DNA of 64,000 nt from Bacteroidota bacterium (GCA_018267385.1 JAFDYN010000017.1:1-64000); one strand, 5' to 3'; counted from the first letter of the stretch, positions 10,801-18,682 are shown. The notes: generated by a model from the sequence alone, not told the origin. Program-made: numbers and translations.

Positions 10801-11774
10801 CCTGTCGCCCCTGTAGCGCCGTCACTGCCAGTAGCTCCGGCAGATCCCGTAGGCCCCGTCAAACCATTAGCTCCGGTAGGTCCTGTCGCACCTGTAGAGC
10901 CATTGCTACCATTTGTACCTGCAGCGCCTGTAGGCCCCACCGGACCAATGGCTCCGTTCACACCTGCTGCACCTGTGGCACCGGTAGCGCCGGTTGGTCC
11001 TGTAGCACCATTTGCTCCATTACTACCTGCAGCTCCTGTGGGTCCCGTAGCACCATTTGTCCCATTTGTACCGGCCACACCTGTGGGTCCGGTAGCGCCG
11101 TTCGTGCCATTACTGCCAGCGGCACCCGTAGGTCCCGTGGCACCATTGTTACCGTTTGTACCATTCGCTCCTGCTGCGCCCGTAGGTCCTGTTGCTCCTG
11201 TCGCACCATTTACACCATTGGTCCCCGCAGCGCCGGTAGGGCCTGTCGCTCCTGTCGCACCATTTGTGCCATTGACTCCGGCTGTACCTGTAGCACCCGT
11301 GCTTCCCTGAGGCCCTGTAGGTCCTATACCTCCTGCCGGACCGGTAGCGCCGGTAGGACCAGGAGCACCGTTGGCTGCATACAGTGCATATGGTACGCTC
11401 AGCAGCTGGCTGGTACCATTGATAGTATAGGATGAGCCTCCGGCAGGGTCTACCTCTACCTGGAGGAATTTCTCTCCGCCACCCCAGGTGATACTCGTAA
11501 AGGAGCCACTGGTCACGGTACCCGATCCTATAGCATAGGTGAAGAGACCAAACTGATTGGTCGTAAGGCCGCTTTTGACCTCCTGATATTCTATAGTCCC
11601 GGCAGGCGACGCATCATGGATGGTAAAACGGGCGCTGATGCTCTGATTTGCCAGTATCGCGCCAGATGCATTGCGGGCTACAGCCTGATAGTTGATCAGC
11701 TGCGGTACCTGCGCTGCAGCTGCTACAGAGAGCAGGCACAGTAGAGCAATAGCCAGGAGTTGATTTTTTTTCAT
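7866..11774 (-). CDS. Giant collagen-like (Gly-X-Y) secreted protein
   Basis: The 1302-residue protein starts with a signal peptide ([20 protein letters not shown]). Residues 25-130 form an N-terminal beta domain found in Bacteroidota collagen-like proteins ([15 protein letters not shown]). About 135-1130 is almost unbroken Gly-X-Y, mostly GPTG, GATG and GNNG, including an 11-triplet (33-residue) higher-order repeat. The last 170 residues are globular ([11 protein letters not shown], then [13 protein letters not shown]). Likely role: surface fibre or matrix protein. The gene lies 24 bases downstream of a T9SS sorting-domain gene, probably in one operon. No CHU_C or type A sorting signal is visible in it. 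Repetition leaves long meaningless open frames on the other strand. Confidence 0.93.
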   Translation of the reverse strand: MKKNQLLAIALLCLLSVAAAAQVPQLINYQAVARNASGAILANQSISARFTIHDASPAGTIEYQEVKSGLTTNQFGLFTYAIGSGTVTSGSFTSITWGGGEKFLQVEVDPAGGSSYTINGTSQLLSVPYALYAANGAPGPTGATGPAGGIGPTGPQGSTGATGTAGVNGTNGATGATGPTGAAGTNGVNGATGATGPTGAAGANGTNGNNGATGPTGAAGSNGTNGATGPTGVAGTNGTNGATGPTGAAGSNGANGATGPTGATGATGAAGVNGAIGPVGPTGAAGTNGSNGSTGATGPTGANGLTGPTGSAGATGSDGATGATGPTGSGGGATGPTGPSGVDGAAGATGPVGANGATGPTGPDGIAGPTGPQGAAGNNGTNGNTGATGATGADGIAGPTGPQGVTGNNGSNGNTGATGATGPTGADGIAGPTGPQGVTGNNGTNGNTGATGATGPTGTDGIAGPTGPQGATGNNGTNGNTGATGATGADGIAGPTGPQGVIGNNGTNGNTGATGATGPNGADGIAGPTGPQGVTGNNGTNGNTGATGATGPTGADGIAGPTGPQGVTGNNGTNGNTGATGATGATGADGIAGPTGPQGVTGNNGTNGNTGATGATGPTGADGITGPAGPQGVTGNNGSTGATGPTGADGIAGPTGPQGVAGNNGTNGNTGATGATGPTGADGIAGPTGPQGVTGSNGTNGNTGATGATGSTGADGIAGPTGPQGVTGNNGTNGNTGATGATGPTGADGIAGPTGPQGVTGNNGTNGNTGATGATGPTGADGIAGPTGPQGVTGNNGTNGNTGATGATGPTGADGIAGPTGPQGVTGNNGINGNTGATGATGPTGADGIAGPTGPQGVTGNNGTNGYTGATGATGPTGADGIAGPTGPQGSTGADGATGPGGGPTGPTGDIGPTGADGPTGTTGADGATGPTGAQGATGADGATGPAGGPTGPTGDAGPTGADGLIGPTGADGIAGPTGPQGATGNNGNDGNTGATGATGPTGADGLAGQTGPQGATGPTGADGIAGPAGPQGPTGIDGNAGATGATGMTGPTGITGATGATGAQGIQGVVGPTGAQGITGPTGAQGITGVTGTTGATGATGATGATGPVDFIGSANIAFSRDDISGWTTAITAGTDDGTVNTPLGFSVTVKGVSYSTIDICSNGFLQFGAAGANQWVNSQLPSSSFTNPTICAYWDDLTATGNGIRYTTLGTFPNRVFLADFETQIQGLGYPVTFQVQIHETSNLVNVRYYVNDPNACGQGATIGIQGAGGASAAAFPVSYNAKVLDDNYNPESVSFVMPK
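9108..10700. repeat. 99-bp tandem repeat encoding 33-residue collagen unit
   Basis: The coding sequence repeats with a period of eleven Gly-X-Y triplets ([19 protein letters not shown] and so on). About fifteen near-copies are present, some with one to four triplets missing. Synonymous differences between copies show the array is not a recent single amplification. Confidence 0.9.
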
Positions 11775-11798
11775 AATGAGATATTGGTTGGGGGATTA

Positions 11799-12341
11799 TT
11801 AGTGTATGATCAAAAATTGTTTGCTTAATACCCTGGGAGCTGCTGCGCCCACGCTAAAGCTAATGGATAAAACGTATTGGCCTGCTGCAAAAGAGCTGCA
11901 GTCAAAGGAGTGGATCACTTTGCCCGAAGCATATGCCTCGGTGAGGCCATAGTTTATTCTTTGCCCGAGGACATCATGCAGCTCTACAGTTACCTTGCCC
12001 TGATCAGAAAATTCATAGCCATACCATAGTTTGTCCGTAGCAGGTATGGGATAAACGCTGAACGAACCGTCAGCCTCTCTATCCATATCCAGCAATCCAC
12101 TAATAATATCGGAGGGCTGCTGGAAGCCTTGAGTGATGATCTGGCCACCACCGGAGAGAGTTGGCGTGATGGGTTCACCTACGGTATAGGAGATGCTGCC
12201 TGCTGAAGAGGATGCGTAAGCGCCGCCGCTGGCTACCACCTGAGGGGCCAGCGCCTGAGCCATGAGCCATGAGCTATATAGCCATACGGCCAGAAGCAAA
12301 GAGATTTTTTTCACCGGGTTAAGGTTTGAGTTTCTTTCCAA
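11799..12341 (-). CDS. T9SS type A sorting domain-containing secreted protein
   Basis: The 180-residue protein has a signal peptide (hydrophobic stretch ISLLLAVWLYSSWLMAQA), then the typical SISYTVGEPITPTL and TQGFQQP segment, then the type A C-terminal sorting domain (SVYPIPATDKLWY, VELHDVLGQ, GQYVLSISF). Such short proteins are commonly secreted through T9SS and anchored at the surface. It is first in a likely two-gene operon with the collagen-like protein, suggesting a shared surface structure; that link is inference. Confidence 0.88.
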   Translation of the reverse strand: MERNSNLNPVKKISLLLAVWLYSSWLMAQALAPQVVASGGAYASSSAGSISYTVGEPITPTLSGGGQIITQGFQQPSDIISGLLDMDREADGSFSVYPIPATDKLWYGYEFSDQGKVTVELHDVLGQRINYGLTEAYASGKVIHSFDCSSFAAGQYVLSISFSVGAAAPRVLSKQFLIIH

Positions 12342-12568
12342 TTTTCTTCACGCTTTCAGAAGCACAGGAAACATTAGGTCAATTTACTATACGGCGAAAA
12401 ATAAATAATGATACATAATATGTGTTGTAGCGACTGAAAGATAAAGTACCGGGGCGAGGATTGTCACACGTCTTTTGGTTTAAATCTTGCATTACGCCGG
12501 GTTTTGGGCCTGATAAAGTGAAGGGAATATTTTCGATCAAAAAAATTTAGCTGCTGTCCGGATTTTTC

Positions 12569-12576
12569 TATATTTG
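12569..12576 (+). promoter_or_regulatory. Candidate -7 box for the tRNA-Ser/tRNA-Pro unit
   Basis: TATATTTG matches the Bacteroidota -7 consensus TAnnTTTG and lies 42 bases before tRNA-Ser. A -33 element is weak. Confidence 0.5.
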
Positions 12577-12618
12577 CGTCCCCGTCTGAAAGGAAGGGAC
12601 GGTCTAGGCTACCATAAT

Positions 12619-12707
12619 GGTGAGATGGGTGAGAGGCTGAAACCACCAGTTTGCTAAACTGACGTACGGGTTAAACTGTACCGAGGGTTCGAATCCCTCT
12701 CTCACCG
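12619..12707 (+). tRNA. tRNA-Ser(GCT)
   Basis: An 89-nt cloverleaf with acceptor GGTGAGA/TCTCACC, a long variable arm typical of class II tRNA, T loop TTCGAAT, and anticodon loop TTGCTAA giving anticodon GCT. CCA is not encoded. Confidence 0.96.
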
Positions 12708-12725
12708 CGCAGAGACAAATAAGTT

Positions 12726-12800
12726 CGGGGTGTAGCGCAGTCCGGTTAGCGCACCTGCTTTGGGAGCAGGGGGTCCCAGGTTCGAATCCTGGTACCCCGA
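12726..12800 (+). tRNA. tRNA-Pro(TGG), integration target of the island
   Basis: A 75-nt cloverleaf: acceptor CGGGGTG/TACCCCG, anticodon stem CCTGC/GCAGG with loop TTTGGGA (anticodon TGG), T arm CCAGG-TTCGAAT-CCTGG. Its 3' half is repeated at the right end of the island (54,558 onward), but there with a T stem of CCAAG/CTTGG. The present 3' half was therefore probably supplied by the incoming element, keeping the gene functional. Confidence 0.97.
12757..12778 (+). other. attL core (anticodon arm of tRNA-Pro)
   Basis: A 22-bp stretch identical to 54,558-54,579. The similarity continues to the tRNA end with only two substitutions, which pair with each other in the T stem. It marks the left boundary of the integrated island. 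Confidence 0.88.
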
Positions 12801-12810
12801 CAACAGAATC

Positions 12811-12845
12811 AAGCAGTTATGACGAAAGTTGTAACTGCTTTTTTT
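12811..12845 (+). terminator. Terminator after tRNA-Pro
   Basis: AAGCAGTTA pairs imperfectly with TAACTGCTT, followed by TTTTT. It belongs to the left end of the island and resembles the hairpin at 55,301. Confidence 0.85.
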
Positions 12846-12847
12846 AT

Positions 12848-12868
12848 TTGCACAAACGTTGCACAAAC
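12848..12868. promoter_or_regulatory. Candidate integrase arm-type sites, left end
   Basis: Two copies of TTGCACAAAC spaced 11 bp, one helical turn. The same pair, with two changes, lies beside the integrase gene at 54,433, and a diverged pair at 55,337. The position at both island ends fits accessory (arm) binding sites for the integrase; inference. Confidence 0.6.
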
Positions 12869-12871
12869 ATT

Positions 12872-13381
12872 TTACGGTTTCATTTGAGGCGATATGTGTT
12901 CGTATAGCAGATTAGCTAATTGATGCAGATTGACCTCGTGCAGGCTCTCCATGATTGCCTCAATAACTTCCTCTGTCCAGTGGAATATAATCTCTACTCC
13001 CTGCCATTCAGCAAAACGTATAGTCTCGGCTAACTGGTCATGAGTATATATAGAATCATCATAAGCCTCATTATAGAGTGCAATCGGATCAATTCCTTTT
13101 ACCGAACATAGCTGGTTATAGAGGTGGAGGGCCGGAGCAGTTACCGATCCGTCACAGTGTTGCCCTGGCTTGTAGGGTCGTGGACTTCTACATTTGAAAG
13201 CATAGGTATCACGGAAGATGATAGATTTGGTAGGCAGATAGCCATAACGCCTGACTGAGTACCATAAAAAGCCTTTGTCTTTGATGAATACTTCCGCCAC
13301 ATATTCTTTGTCGCGCGGATATTCGACTACAAGAAGTGAATGGGTTTCGGTCAGCTCATCGAGAATATAACCTGACATCAT
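12872..13381 (-). CDS. Island protein of unknown function, coupled to ArdC
   Basis: The 169-residue protein has no recognised domain, signal peptide or membrane segment. The N-terminal half is beta-rich (SLLVVEYPRDKEYVAEVF); the C-terminal half is helical with many acidic residues and His. Its start overlaps the ArdC stop codon by four bases (ATGA-type coupling), so the two are co-translated. It is the outermost gene at the left island end. Role unknown; an accessory to anti-restriction or establishment is possible. Confidence 0.7.
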   Translation of the reverse strand: MMSGYILDELTETHSLLVVEYPRDKEYVAEVFIKDKGFLWYSVRRYGYLPTKSIIFRDTYAFKCRSPRPYKPGQHCDGSVTAPALHLYNQLCSVKGIDPIALYNEAYDDSIYTHDQLAETIRFAEWQGVEIIFHWTEEVIEAIMESLHEVNLHQLANLLYEHISPQMKP

Positions 13382-14286
13382 ACGGCAGCCATTTGTAGTT
13401 CCTCCTGTATTCTTTCCTCCTTCTGTGGTTGGGGAACATTGAGGATATAATCAGTTGCCCTTTGTGCTAAACCGCTTGCATAGATTATAGCGCGTTTGTC
13501 GGATTTGAGTTTGCCAAGCCAACCTTGAATATAGGCTGCACTGTTAGCCATGTCATTCTTTACTATGCCTGCATAGGATTGCAGGTAACATGAGCCAATC
13601 TCAGCCACTAGTTCCTCTGTAGAATAGCTATATGAGCCAAATTTTGTCGGTTCAACCAGCTCCTTACGGTTGAGCCTGTCCTTATGCCCTGTAGAGTGAA
13701 GGAGTTCATGGAAAAGTGTTGCATAGTATGCTTCGCTTTCTATGAAGTATTCAATATCCGGCATATTGAGGGTATCAGTTGTAGGAATATAGTAGGCTTC
13801 GTTCTCTACATGCTGAAAGGTCGGCTTGTTTGGCATTTCTTCTACGATACGCTCACATATTTCAATCGGATTATTAGGTCTGGTAATGACAGGAACACGA
13901 TCTTCTGGTATGCCATTACACTGTGCCACGTTGAAGACATGGTAATAACGGAGCATGGGTTTTTGTTTCTTCTTTTCGTCAGGGGGTGTGGTATCAGGAT
14001 TCTGTATGTCTATCCATTTCCAGAAGACAACCAGCTGTGATTTCTCCCCTTTCTTGATTGATCCTCCCAATGCTTTAGCTTGTTCAAATGTCAGAAAGAG
14101 ATTTTGAGCATAGCTGAGAGAAGCTAAGAGAAAGACATTGACCCCGCGATAAGGTTTCCCAGTGATAAGGTTTTTAGGTAATCCTCCATCAGTCCAAGGC
14201 TTTCGCCAAGGTATTGTTCCTTTCTCAAGGAGTGCAATTATCTTGTCTGTGACCATCTGATAGATGTCGATTTTGTTTTGTTCCAT
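13378..14286 (-). CDS. ArdC-like antirestriction protein (ssDNA-binding / zincin)
   Basis: The 302-residue protein has an N-terminal ArdC ssDNA-binding domain (about 5-120: IPWRKPW, YRGVNVFLL, LGGSIKKGE, VFNVAQCNG) and a C-terminal metallopeptidase-like domain with HELLH at 193-197 and a further acidic residue near 229 (STEELVAEIG). ArdC proteins protect incoming single-stranded DNA from restriction during conjugation. Placement at the leading end of a mobilizable island fits that role. A repeated motif (14,346-14,359) lies 60 bases upstream. Confidence 0.92.
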   Translation of the reverse strand: MEQNKIDIYQMVTDKIIALLEKGTIPWRKPWTDGGLPKNLITGKPYRGVNVFLLASLSYAQNLFLTFEQAKALGGSIKKGEKSQLVVFWKWIDIQNPDTTPPDEKKKQKPMLRYYHVFNVAQCNGIPEDRVPVITRPNNPIEICERIVEEMPNKPTFQHVENEAYYIPTTDTLNMPDIEYFIESEAYYATLFHELLHSTGHKDRLNRKELVEPTKFGSYSYSTEELVAEIGSCYLQSYAGIVKNDMANSAAYIQGWLGKLKSDKRAIIYASGLAQRATDYILNVPQPQKEERIQEELQMAAV

Positions 14287-14345
14287 TTTGACAGTTTTTT
14301 GTTGTGAATGAATTTTCCTCAGTGTAGTTTATTGATATATTCTTA

Positions 14346-14359
14346 GGAAGTAGAGCAGT
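14346..14359 (-). promoter_or_regulatory. Repeated upstream motif, copy 1 (before ardC)
   Basis: Reads ACTGCTCTACTTCC on the gene strand. Near-identical copies precede two further genes (15,254 and 16,169). Possible operator or leader element for an island regulon. Confidence 0.4.
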
Positions 14360-14360
14360 A

Positions 14361-14858
14361 TCAACTTGTTAAATATTGATGTGTGATAATAAGAGCCATC
14401 GCATCAAAGACCCCCATGTGATAGTCTTCATCCGTCCAGTATTTCCGCTTTCTTGGACTATAATCTGCAAGCTCTTCAAACCAAACAATTAGCTGTTCAG
14501 CAACGGCCTGCTTAGAAGTGGCTCCAAATGCCTCAAAGACATCCTGAATCTGCTGCCTAGAATAATGGTACACTTGAATTTTTCGCGGTTCCGTGTGATC
14601 TTTAATATTGCTATTGAAGTCAGTAAGTCGGGATTTGCTTTGTGCGCTTGTACCTTTTGGATTCCGCAAAAGCAGTACAGTAGGATTGTGATATTTTTCA
14701 AGTACTTTAAAACGCCTTATCTGTGACTCATTGCGTAGCGGACGCGCATTGAAAATTCCATAATCCAATATTTTCTTTTCATCCACATTCATACAGGCAT
14801 AGCCAAAGCCCCGCGCGTTCGGGAAAAGGGCTAATATGATTTGGTTATCGTTTGTCAT
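14361..14858 (-). CDS. RuvC/RNase H-fold-like protein
   Basis: The 165-residue protein starts with a strand-turn-strand that resembles the first motif of RuvC (IILALFPNARGFGYACM) and ends with FDAMALIITH, resembling the DALA-(x)-H end of RuvC. The first catalytic Asp of RuvC is replaced by Phe12, so nuclease activity is doubtful. Its start overlaps the end of the HTH gene upstream by four bases. Such proteins recur in Bacteroidota conjugative elements. The fold assignment is by motif reading only and needs a profile search. Confidence 0.5.
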   Translation of the reverse strand: MTNDNQIILALFPNARGFGYACMNVDEKKILDYGIFNARPLRNESQIRRFKVLEKYHNPTVLLLRNPKGTSAQSKSRLTDFNSNIKDHTEPRKIQVYHYSRQQIQDVFEAFGATSKQAVAEQLIVWFEELADYSPRKRKYWTDEDYHMGVFDAMALIITHQYLTS

Positions 14859-15232
14859 CCTGTTTGAGCGCTTAATCGACTAATTACCGACTCAAGAAAT
14901 GTAATCCGCTTTCGTATGTTTTGCGATTGAGGCTTATTGTTGAGCTCCCATAATAAGTTATTGATACGTTCCTTTAGTACATTCTGAATACCAATGGCAT
15001 GCCCTTCAAGCAAATGCGGTAACGGGGCACCAAAGAGAATGTGATATACCCAGCGGGCATCCTGTCCTGGCTTTCGCAAACCCTGTTCAAAACGGGAAAC
15101 GGTCGTGCAGTCAGCTAAATTTAGGAGAAACGAAATGTCTATCTGAGTGAGTGGTGATGTTTTTCGATAATCGCACAAGTTCTTTGGTGATGGCATAGAA
15201 TGTTTTGTATTTATTACTAATACATCTATCAT
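14855..15232 (-). CDS. XRE-like helix-turn-helix regulator
   Basis: The 125-residue protein has a lambda-repressor-like HTH at about 20-65 (SPLTQIDISFLLNL, then DCTTVSRFEQGLRKPG). The start may be Met13 (MPSPKNL) instead. A helical tail follows. It is coupled by a four-base overlap to the RuvC-like gene. It probably regulates the left-end island genes; the repeated motif at 15,254 lies 22 bases before it and could be its operator. Confidence 0.8.
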   Translation of the reverse strand: MIDVLVINTKHSMPSPKNLCDYRKTSPLTQIDISFLLNLADCTTVSRFEQGLRKPGQDARWVYHILFGAPLPHLLEGHAIGIQNVLKERINNLLWELNNKPQSQNIRKRITFLESVISRLSAQTG

Positions 15233-15253
15233 AAAATAAAACCATCATCTTGG

Positions 15254-15267
15254 TGGAGTAGAGCAGT
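15254..15267 (-). promoter_or_regulatory. Repeated upstream motif, copy 2 (before XRE gene)
   Basis: Reads ACTGCTCTACTCCA on the gene strand, 22 bases before the XRE start codon. Confidence 0.4.
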
Positions 15268-15355
15268 CAGGAAAAATTTATCTTTCTTTCATTTTTACTT
15301 CAGACAGTTTAAAAAATATAAAAGGTCTGGCTGTATACCAGACCCTTTGGTCAAT

Positions 15356-16141
15356 TCAGAAGAAGGTCATTTGTGAACCTTCAGGATATTTGTTGGGATT
15401 GAGATCGGGAGGTCGTTGTTTAGGTACTTTTCTAGCTTCGTCAAGATGTTTCAAATTATTCCACAAGGACGATTTCTCCTTTTCCTGAATCCGAAAAACT
15501 CCGAAAGGAACAAATGAAGCCCTGTAGCTTACTCTAAAGTCTTCAGGGAGGAGTGCATTAGCACACATGGTTTCCGACTTGAATATGCCAGACAAGAATA
15601 GATTAAGCGTAGTCATTTTGGCGCAAGTATGATCAATGTCTATCGCGTAATACTCGTGAGTCGGTCCTGCCACCCGTGATGCCGCCATAAGTGTGCGACC
15701 ACTTCCACAGGCTGGATCAAGAATTCTTAGAGGTTTGTCTTCATTTTTTCTCGATTCACGAGCAGTCTCCACACTACTTCGCGCCATAAATTGGCAGATA
15801 GGCCAAGGGGTGAAGAATTGGGATAGGCCCTTTAGGGTACAGTTAGCTTCATAGAACTCGCCCAACACGTCCCAACCAGTATCGCTACCTATGCGTTCAG
15901 TCATTTCATTGGTTAGGCAGGCAAGGAGTTTAGGAAATAAATGTTGAGCCTTATCTTTTTTGTACTTTCCAATGGTCTGCAAGTATAAATCTTCATCATA
16001 GGATTTGCCTGCACCCGGTATTTGCCCAAAGGCACAAAGCGTTAAAGTTAGAAAGTCATCAAAAGCAGTTCGAATGTCCGTTACAAATTGAAACTCCTGC
16101 ATAATGTCCTTAAAGTTGTCTTTCATGTTAATGTGTTTCAT
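15356..16141 (-). CDS. Solitary N6-adenine methylase-like protein (HsdM fold)
   Basis: The 261-residue protein has the methylase motif X region (GLSQFFTPWPICQFMA, 105-120) and the SAM-binding motif I (DPACGSGR, 142-149), then AIDIDHTCAKMTTLN. The catalytic (N/D)PPY/F motif IV, expected after the SAM-binding half, is not visible: the equivalent position reads VSYRASFVPFG. No restriction or specificity subunit is nearby. It may be an inactive SAM-binding relative or an anti-restriction decoy rather than an active methylase; that is inference. The repeated motif at 16,169 precedes it. Confidence 0.75.
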   Translation of the reverse strand: MKHINMKDNFKDIMQEFQFVTDIRTAFDDFLTLTLCAFGQIPGAGKSYDEDLYLQTIGKYKKDKAQHLFPKLLACLTNEMTERIGSDTGWDVLGEFYEANCTLKGLSQFFTPWPICQFMARSSVETARESRKNEDKPLRILDPACGSGRTLMAASRVAGPTHEYYAIDIDHTCAKMTTLNLFLSGIFKSETMCANALLPEDFRVSYRASFVPFGVFRIQEKEKSSLWNNLKHLDEARKVPKQRPPDLNPNKYPEGSQMTFF

Positions 16142-16168
16142 TCACAGTAACAGGTGCGGGAATCGAGT

Positions 16169-16182
16169 GGAAGTAGAGCAGT
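16169..16182 (-). promoter_or_regulatory. Repeated upstream motif, copy 3 (before methylase-like gene)
   Basis: Reads ACTGCTCTACTTCC on the gene strand, identical to copy 1, 28 bases before the start codon. Confidence 0.4.
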
Positions 16183-16244
16183 ATTGATGCCTGTCAAATT
16201 TTTTCTGTGGTTCATTACCGTTTGGTGAGAAATTGATCCAAACA

Positions 16245-16320
16245 CTTGCTTTCCTGCTTTGGTAAAGATGCAATGCGAAAGGAAGGGCATGGTATGCCCT
16301 TCCCCAAACAGGAAAGCAAG
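16245..16320. repeat. Nested inverted repeat (76 bp) after recombinase gene
   Basis: Outer arms 16,245-16,262 and 16,304-16,320 match over 17 bp with a one-base bulge. An inner perfect hairpin (10-bp arms, GGAAGGGCAT / ATGCCCTTCC) occupies 16,281-16,303. It starts five bases from the recombinase stop codon. No strong T run follows on either strand, so it is not an ordinary terminator; a recombination site or processed RNA end is possible. Confidence 0.6.
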
Positions 16321-16324
16321 TCAG

Positions 16325-17227
16325 TCAGAATCTGACCATATCATTTAACGGATGCTTCCCCACCTGTGAACGAAGATGTTCGGCACTTGCAGAAAGGTAG
16401 ATCGTAGTAGTTTTTATATCACTATGCCCCATCATTCTTGAAAGGCTATAGATGTCACAACCACCCTCAAGCATGAGTGTAGCAAAGGTGTGCCTGAGTT
16501 TATGGACGGAAAACTTCAATCCCGATGCTTGTCGTAGCTGCACTACAAGTCGCATCAAACCCGCACTTGTATATCTGGTATTGCGATTAAAGGTGACAAA
16601 AAATGCGGGACAGGTCTTATGTAGGCGTTTTCTGGCGATTAGATAGCGCTTTAAGCTCTCTGCCAGGGTATAGCTCATAGGGATAATCCGATCCTTATTC
16701 CCTTTTCCCTGACGCACGAAAATGGTGAGATTATCCACATCGACGTCCGTAAGCTGCAACTTAAGGAGTTCACTTTTGCGAAGTCCTGCAAATATAAACA
16801 TCGAAAAGATAGCATGATTTCTACATCTCAGGTATTCATGATCATAAGGATAGTTGCTAATTACCTCAAGCAAGTCCATAGCATCTTGCTTAGTCAACTT
16901 TGTGGGTAGCCTTTTCTCTAATTTTGGCAATTCAATCACAGATATAGGATTGCTTACCATATAGCGATTAGCAACACACCAGTTGAAGAAACTTCGTAGA
17001 GCAATATGAAAGCCTATATAGGAATTTGTCTTCCATTTCCTTTCTGTTCTGCCATGAAAAAATAGAGCGCGGAGGTTTTCTTCAGTAACCTCATCTATTC
17101 GCTGTATTTGGGCATAAGTACGATAGTAATTTATGCGTCCTCTGTACCCTCTAATTGTTTCAGGTGAGCGGCCCCTCAGGTAAAGCGATTCATCATAAAA
17201 CTTGCGTGCCAATAGTTCTATATCCAT
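16325..17227 (-). CDS. Tyrosine recombinase (XerC/D-like)
   Basis: The 300-residue protein has an N-terminal SAM-like core-binding domain (about 1-95) and a catalytic domain with all expected residues: R150 (FAGLRKSE), a Lys near 175-178 (QGKGNKDR), H242 and R245 (HKLRHTFAT), H268 (MMGHSD) and nucleophile Y277 (TTTIYLSA). It is smaller than the island integrase and lacks the arm-binding domain, as in Xer-like or transposon recombinases. It starts 32 bases from the 3' end of tRNA-Thr. It may belong to an older nested element or resolve multimers. Confidence 0.92.
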   Translation of the reverse strand: MDIELLARKFYDESLYLRGRSPETIRGYRGRINYYRTYAQIQRIDEVTEENLRALFFHGRTERKWKTNSYIGFHIALRSFFNWCVANRYMVSNPISVIELPKLEKRLPTKLTKQDAMDLLEVISNYPYDHEYLRCRNHAIFSMFIFAGLRKSELLKLQLTDVDVDNLTIFVRQGKGNKDRIIPMSYTLAESLKRYLIARKRLHKTCPAFFVTFNRNTRYTSAGLMRLVVQLRQASGLKFSVHKLRHTFATLMLEGGCDIYSLSRMMGHSDIKTTTIYLSASAEHLRSQVGKHPLNDMVRF

Positions 17228-17258
17228 AGTGGCGTTGAAATATCAACGCTGTATTCTG

Positions 17259-17332
17259 AGCCATTGGTCGGATTCGAACCGACGACCTGCCGTTTACAAA
17301 ACGGCTGCTCTAACCAGCTGAGCTACAATGGC
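17259..17332 (-). tRNA. tRNA-Thr(TGT) inside the island
   Basis: A 74-nt cloverleaf with perfect acceptor (GCCATTG/CAATGGC), anticodon stem (GCCGT/ACGGC, loop TTTGTAA, anticodon TGT) and T stem (GTCGG/CCGAC, loop TTCGAAT). All stems are intact, so it is probably functional. It lies between two tyrosine recombinase genes. Confidence 0.96.
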
Positions 17333-17639
17333 AGATGACTCCTGTCAAGCGATATTCGGCGGGATGTTTCCGGTCATACCTACCCACCCGAAGAGAATTT
17401 TATCATAAAACACTTTGATATACAAGACTATTTCTATCATCTGAGTTTGACCTGTTTATTTGTAATAAACTACCCCTAGGTCATTTCTCAAAAAGTCTTG
17501 AAAACAAAGGATAAAATTGCTGTCAGCCTTACAAAATCAGTGCAATTGTCAGGACCTGTTTAGTGCCGGTTGAGCGACTCAAAAATGCAGCGTTGAAACT
17601 ACTTTCTAATGTAATCAGGTCTGTAACAATTGTATCAGA
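17333..17639. other. Gene-free stretch upstream of tRNA-Thr
   Basis: AT-rich, 307 bases, no supportable coding frame. It should hold the tRNA-Thr promoter, but no clear -33/-7 pair is seen. Confidence 0.5.
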
Positions 17640-18578
17640 TCACGCCAAATTTTCAAAGGAGAGCTTGTTTACATCATTCACTAGATCTTCAGTAGATACC
17701 GAACGTAAATACGTTTCGGTCATTTTTATATCATGGTGCCCCATCAGCTTTTGTATCTTGATTGCTCCGACATTTTGCATGGCCAGGTTCGTTGCGAACG
17801 TGTGACGGAAGCGGTGCAGATGGAATTTTACACCAGATGTTCTAACCAATCGCTCCACCCAATGTTTTAGGCCGTGGGAAGTAAATCGGCGGTCTGCGTT
17901 GTTTGATACAAACAAGAATTCTGATTTTCGTCCTTTACGTTTTCGTTCAGAAAGATATTCTGTGAGGTACAACTTGAGATGTGTGTTGATGGGGACTTTC
18001 CGCGTTATTTTAGATTTTGATGTCTCTGCTCGGATTGTGATAAATCCTGAAAAGAGATCGACATCCCTTACTTCGAGTGAGACGAGTTCATTGCGACGTA
18101 ATCCGCAAAAGGTCAGTATTCCAATCATTGCCATATCCCGTTTCAAAAGAAATGGGTTAGGTGCCGATTGAGCCGCAGCTCCCATTATTTTTCGTATTTG
18201 CTCACCGGATAGTGCACGTTTATCTGAGTATAGTGGTTTGGGTAGACGTAGTACTTCAAATGGATTTGATTCAATGTATTTTCTATGCTTAAGCCATTTA
18301 AAGAAGGTCTTCAATCTACCTGCATAAGAAACAAGGGTAGAATCTTTGATGCCAACTTTCCTGTTCAGCTTCCCCACTGTTCGCTCTCGTGTTTGTAGAC
18401 GACTAAAAAAGACAGTCACTATTTCAGGAGTGACATCGTTTAATGCTATGGCCTCAGGAACCAGTCTTGAAAAATGAGTAAATGACTGAATCGCACTGCG
18501 TACTGTTTCAGGTCTAACCCGTCGTACGTACCGGCATTCGTCTATGTACATGTCGAAATATTCTTTTAATAGCGGCAT
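17640..18578 (-). CDS. Tyrosine recombinase (second, XerC/D-like)
   Basis: The 312-residue protein has a core-binding domain (1-115) and a catalytic domain with R161 (CGLRRNE), a Lys in SKSKITRK (188-194), H255/R258 (HRFRHTFAT), H281 (MGHHD) and Y290 (TETYLRS). All catalytic residues are present. It is only distantly similar to the recombinase at 16,325, so the pair is not a recent duplication. It is transcribed divergently from the ATPase gene at 18,683. Function within the island is unclear. Confidence 0.92.
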   Translation of the reverse strand: MPLLKEYFDMYIDECRYVRRVRPETVRSAIQSFTHFSRLVPEAIALNDVTPEIVTVFFSRLQTRERTVGKLNRKVGIKDSTLVSYAGRLKTFFKWLKHRKYIESNPFEVLRLPKPLYSDKRALSGEQIRKIMGAAAQSAPNPFLLKRDMAMIGILTFCGLRRNELVSLEVRDVDLFSGFITIRAETSKSKITRKVPINTHLKLYLTEYLSERKRKGRKSEFLFVSNNADRRFTSHGLKHWVERLVRTSGVKFHLHRFRHTFATNLAMQNVGAIKIQKLMGHHDIKMTETYLRSVSTEDLVNDVNKLSFENLA

Positions 18579-18682
18579 TCACTTATCCTATATCACTCCC
18601 TCGCATTGATGCAGTAGAGACATTAGAGAAAGCTTACGCTGTCACTACTTCCCTATGGAGTTGGTATCTGCAAGAATTGGGC

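Noticed and set aside
8251..11435. Long plus-strand open frames opposite the collagen-like gene, up to 742 codons
   Set aside because: They mirror the Gly-X-Y repeat (Pro/Ala/Val or Cys/Thr/Arg-rich nonsense), have no start or domain evidence, and arise from repeat-driven lack of stops.
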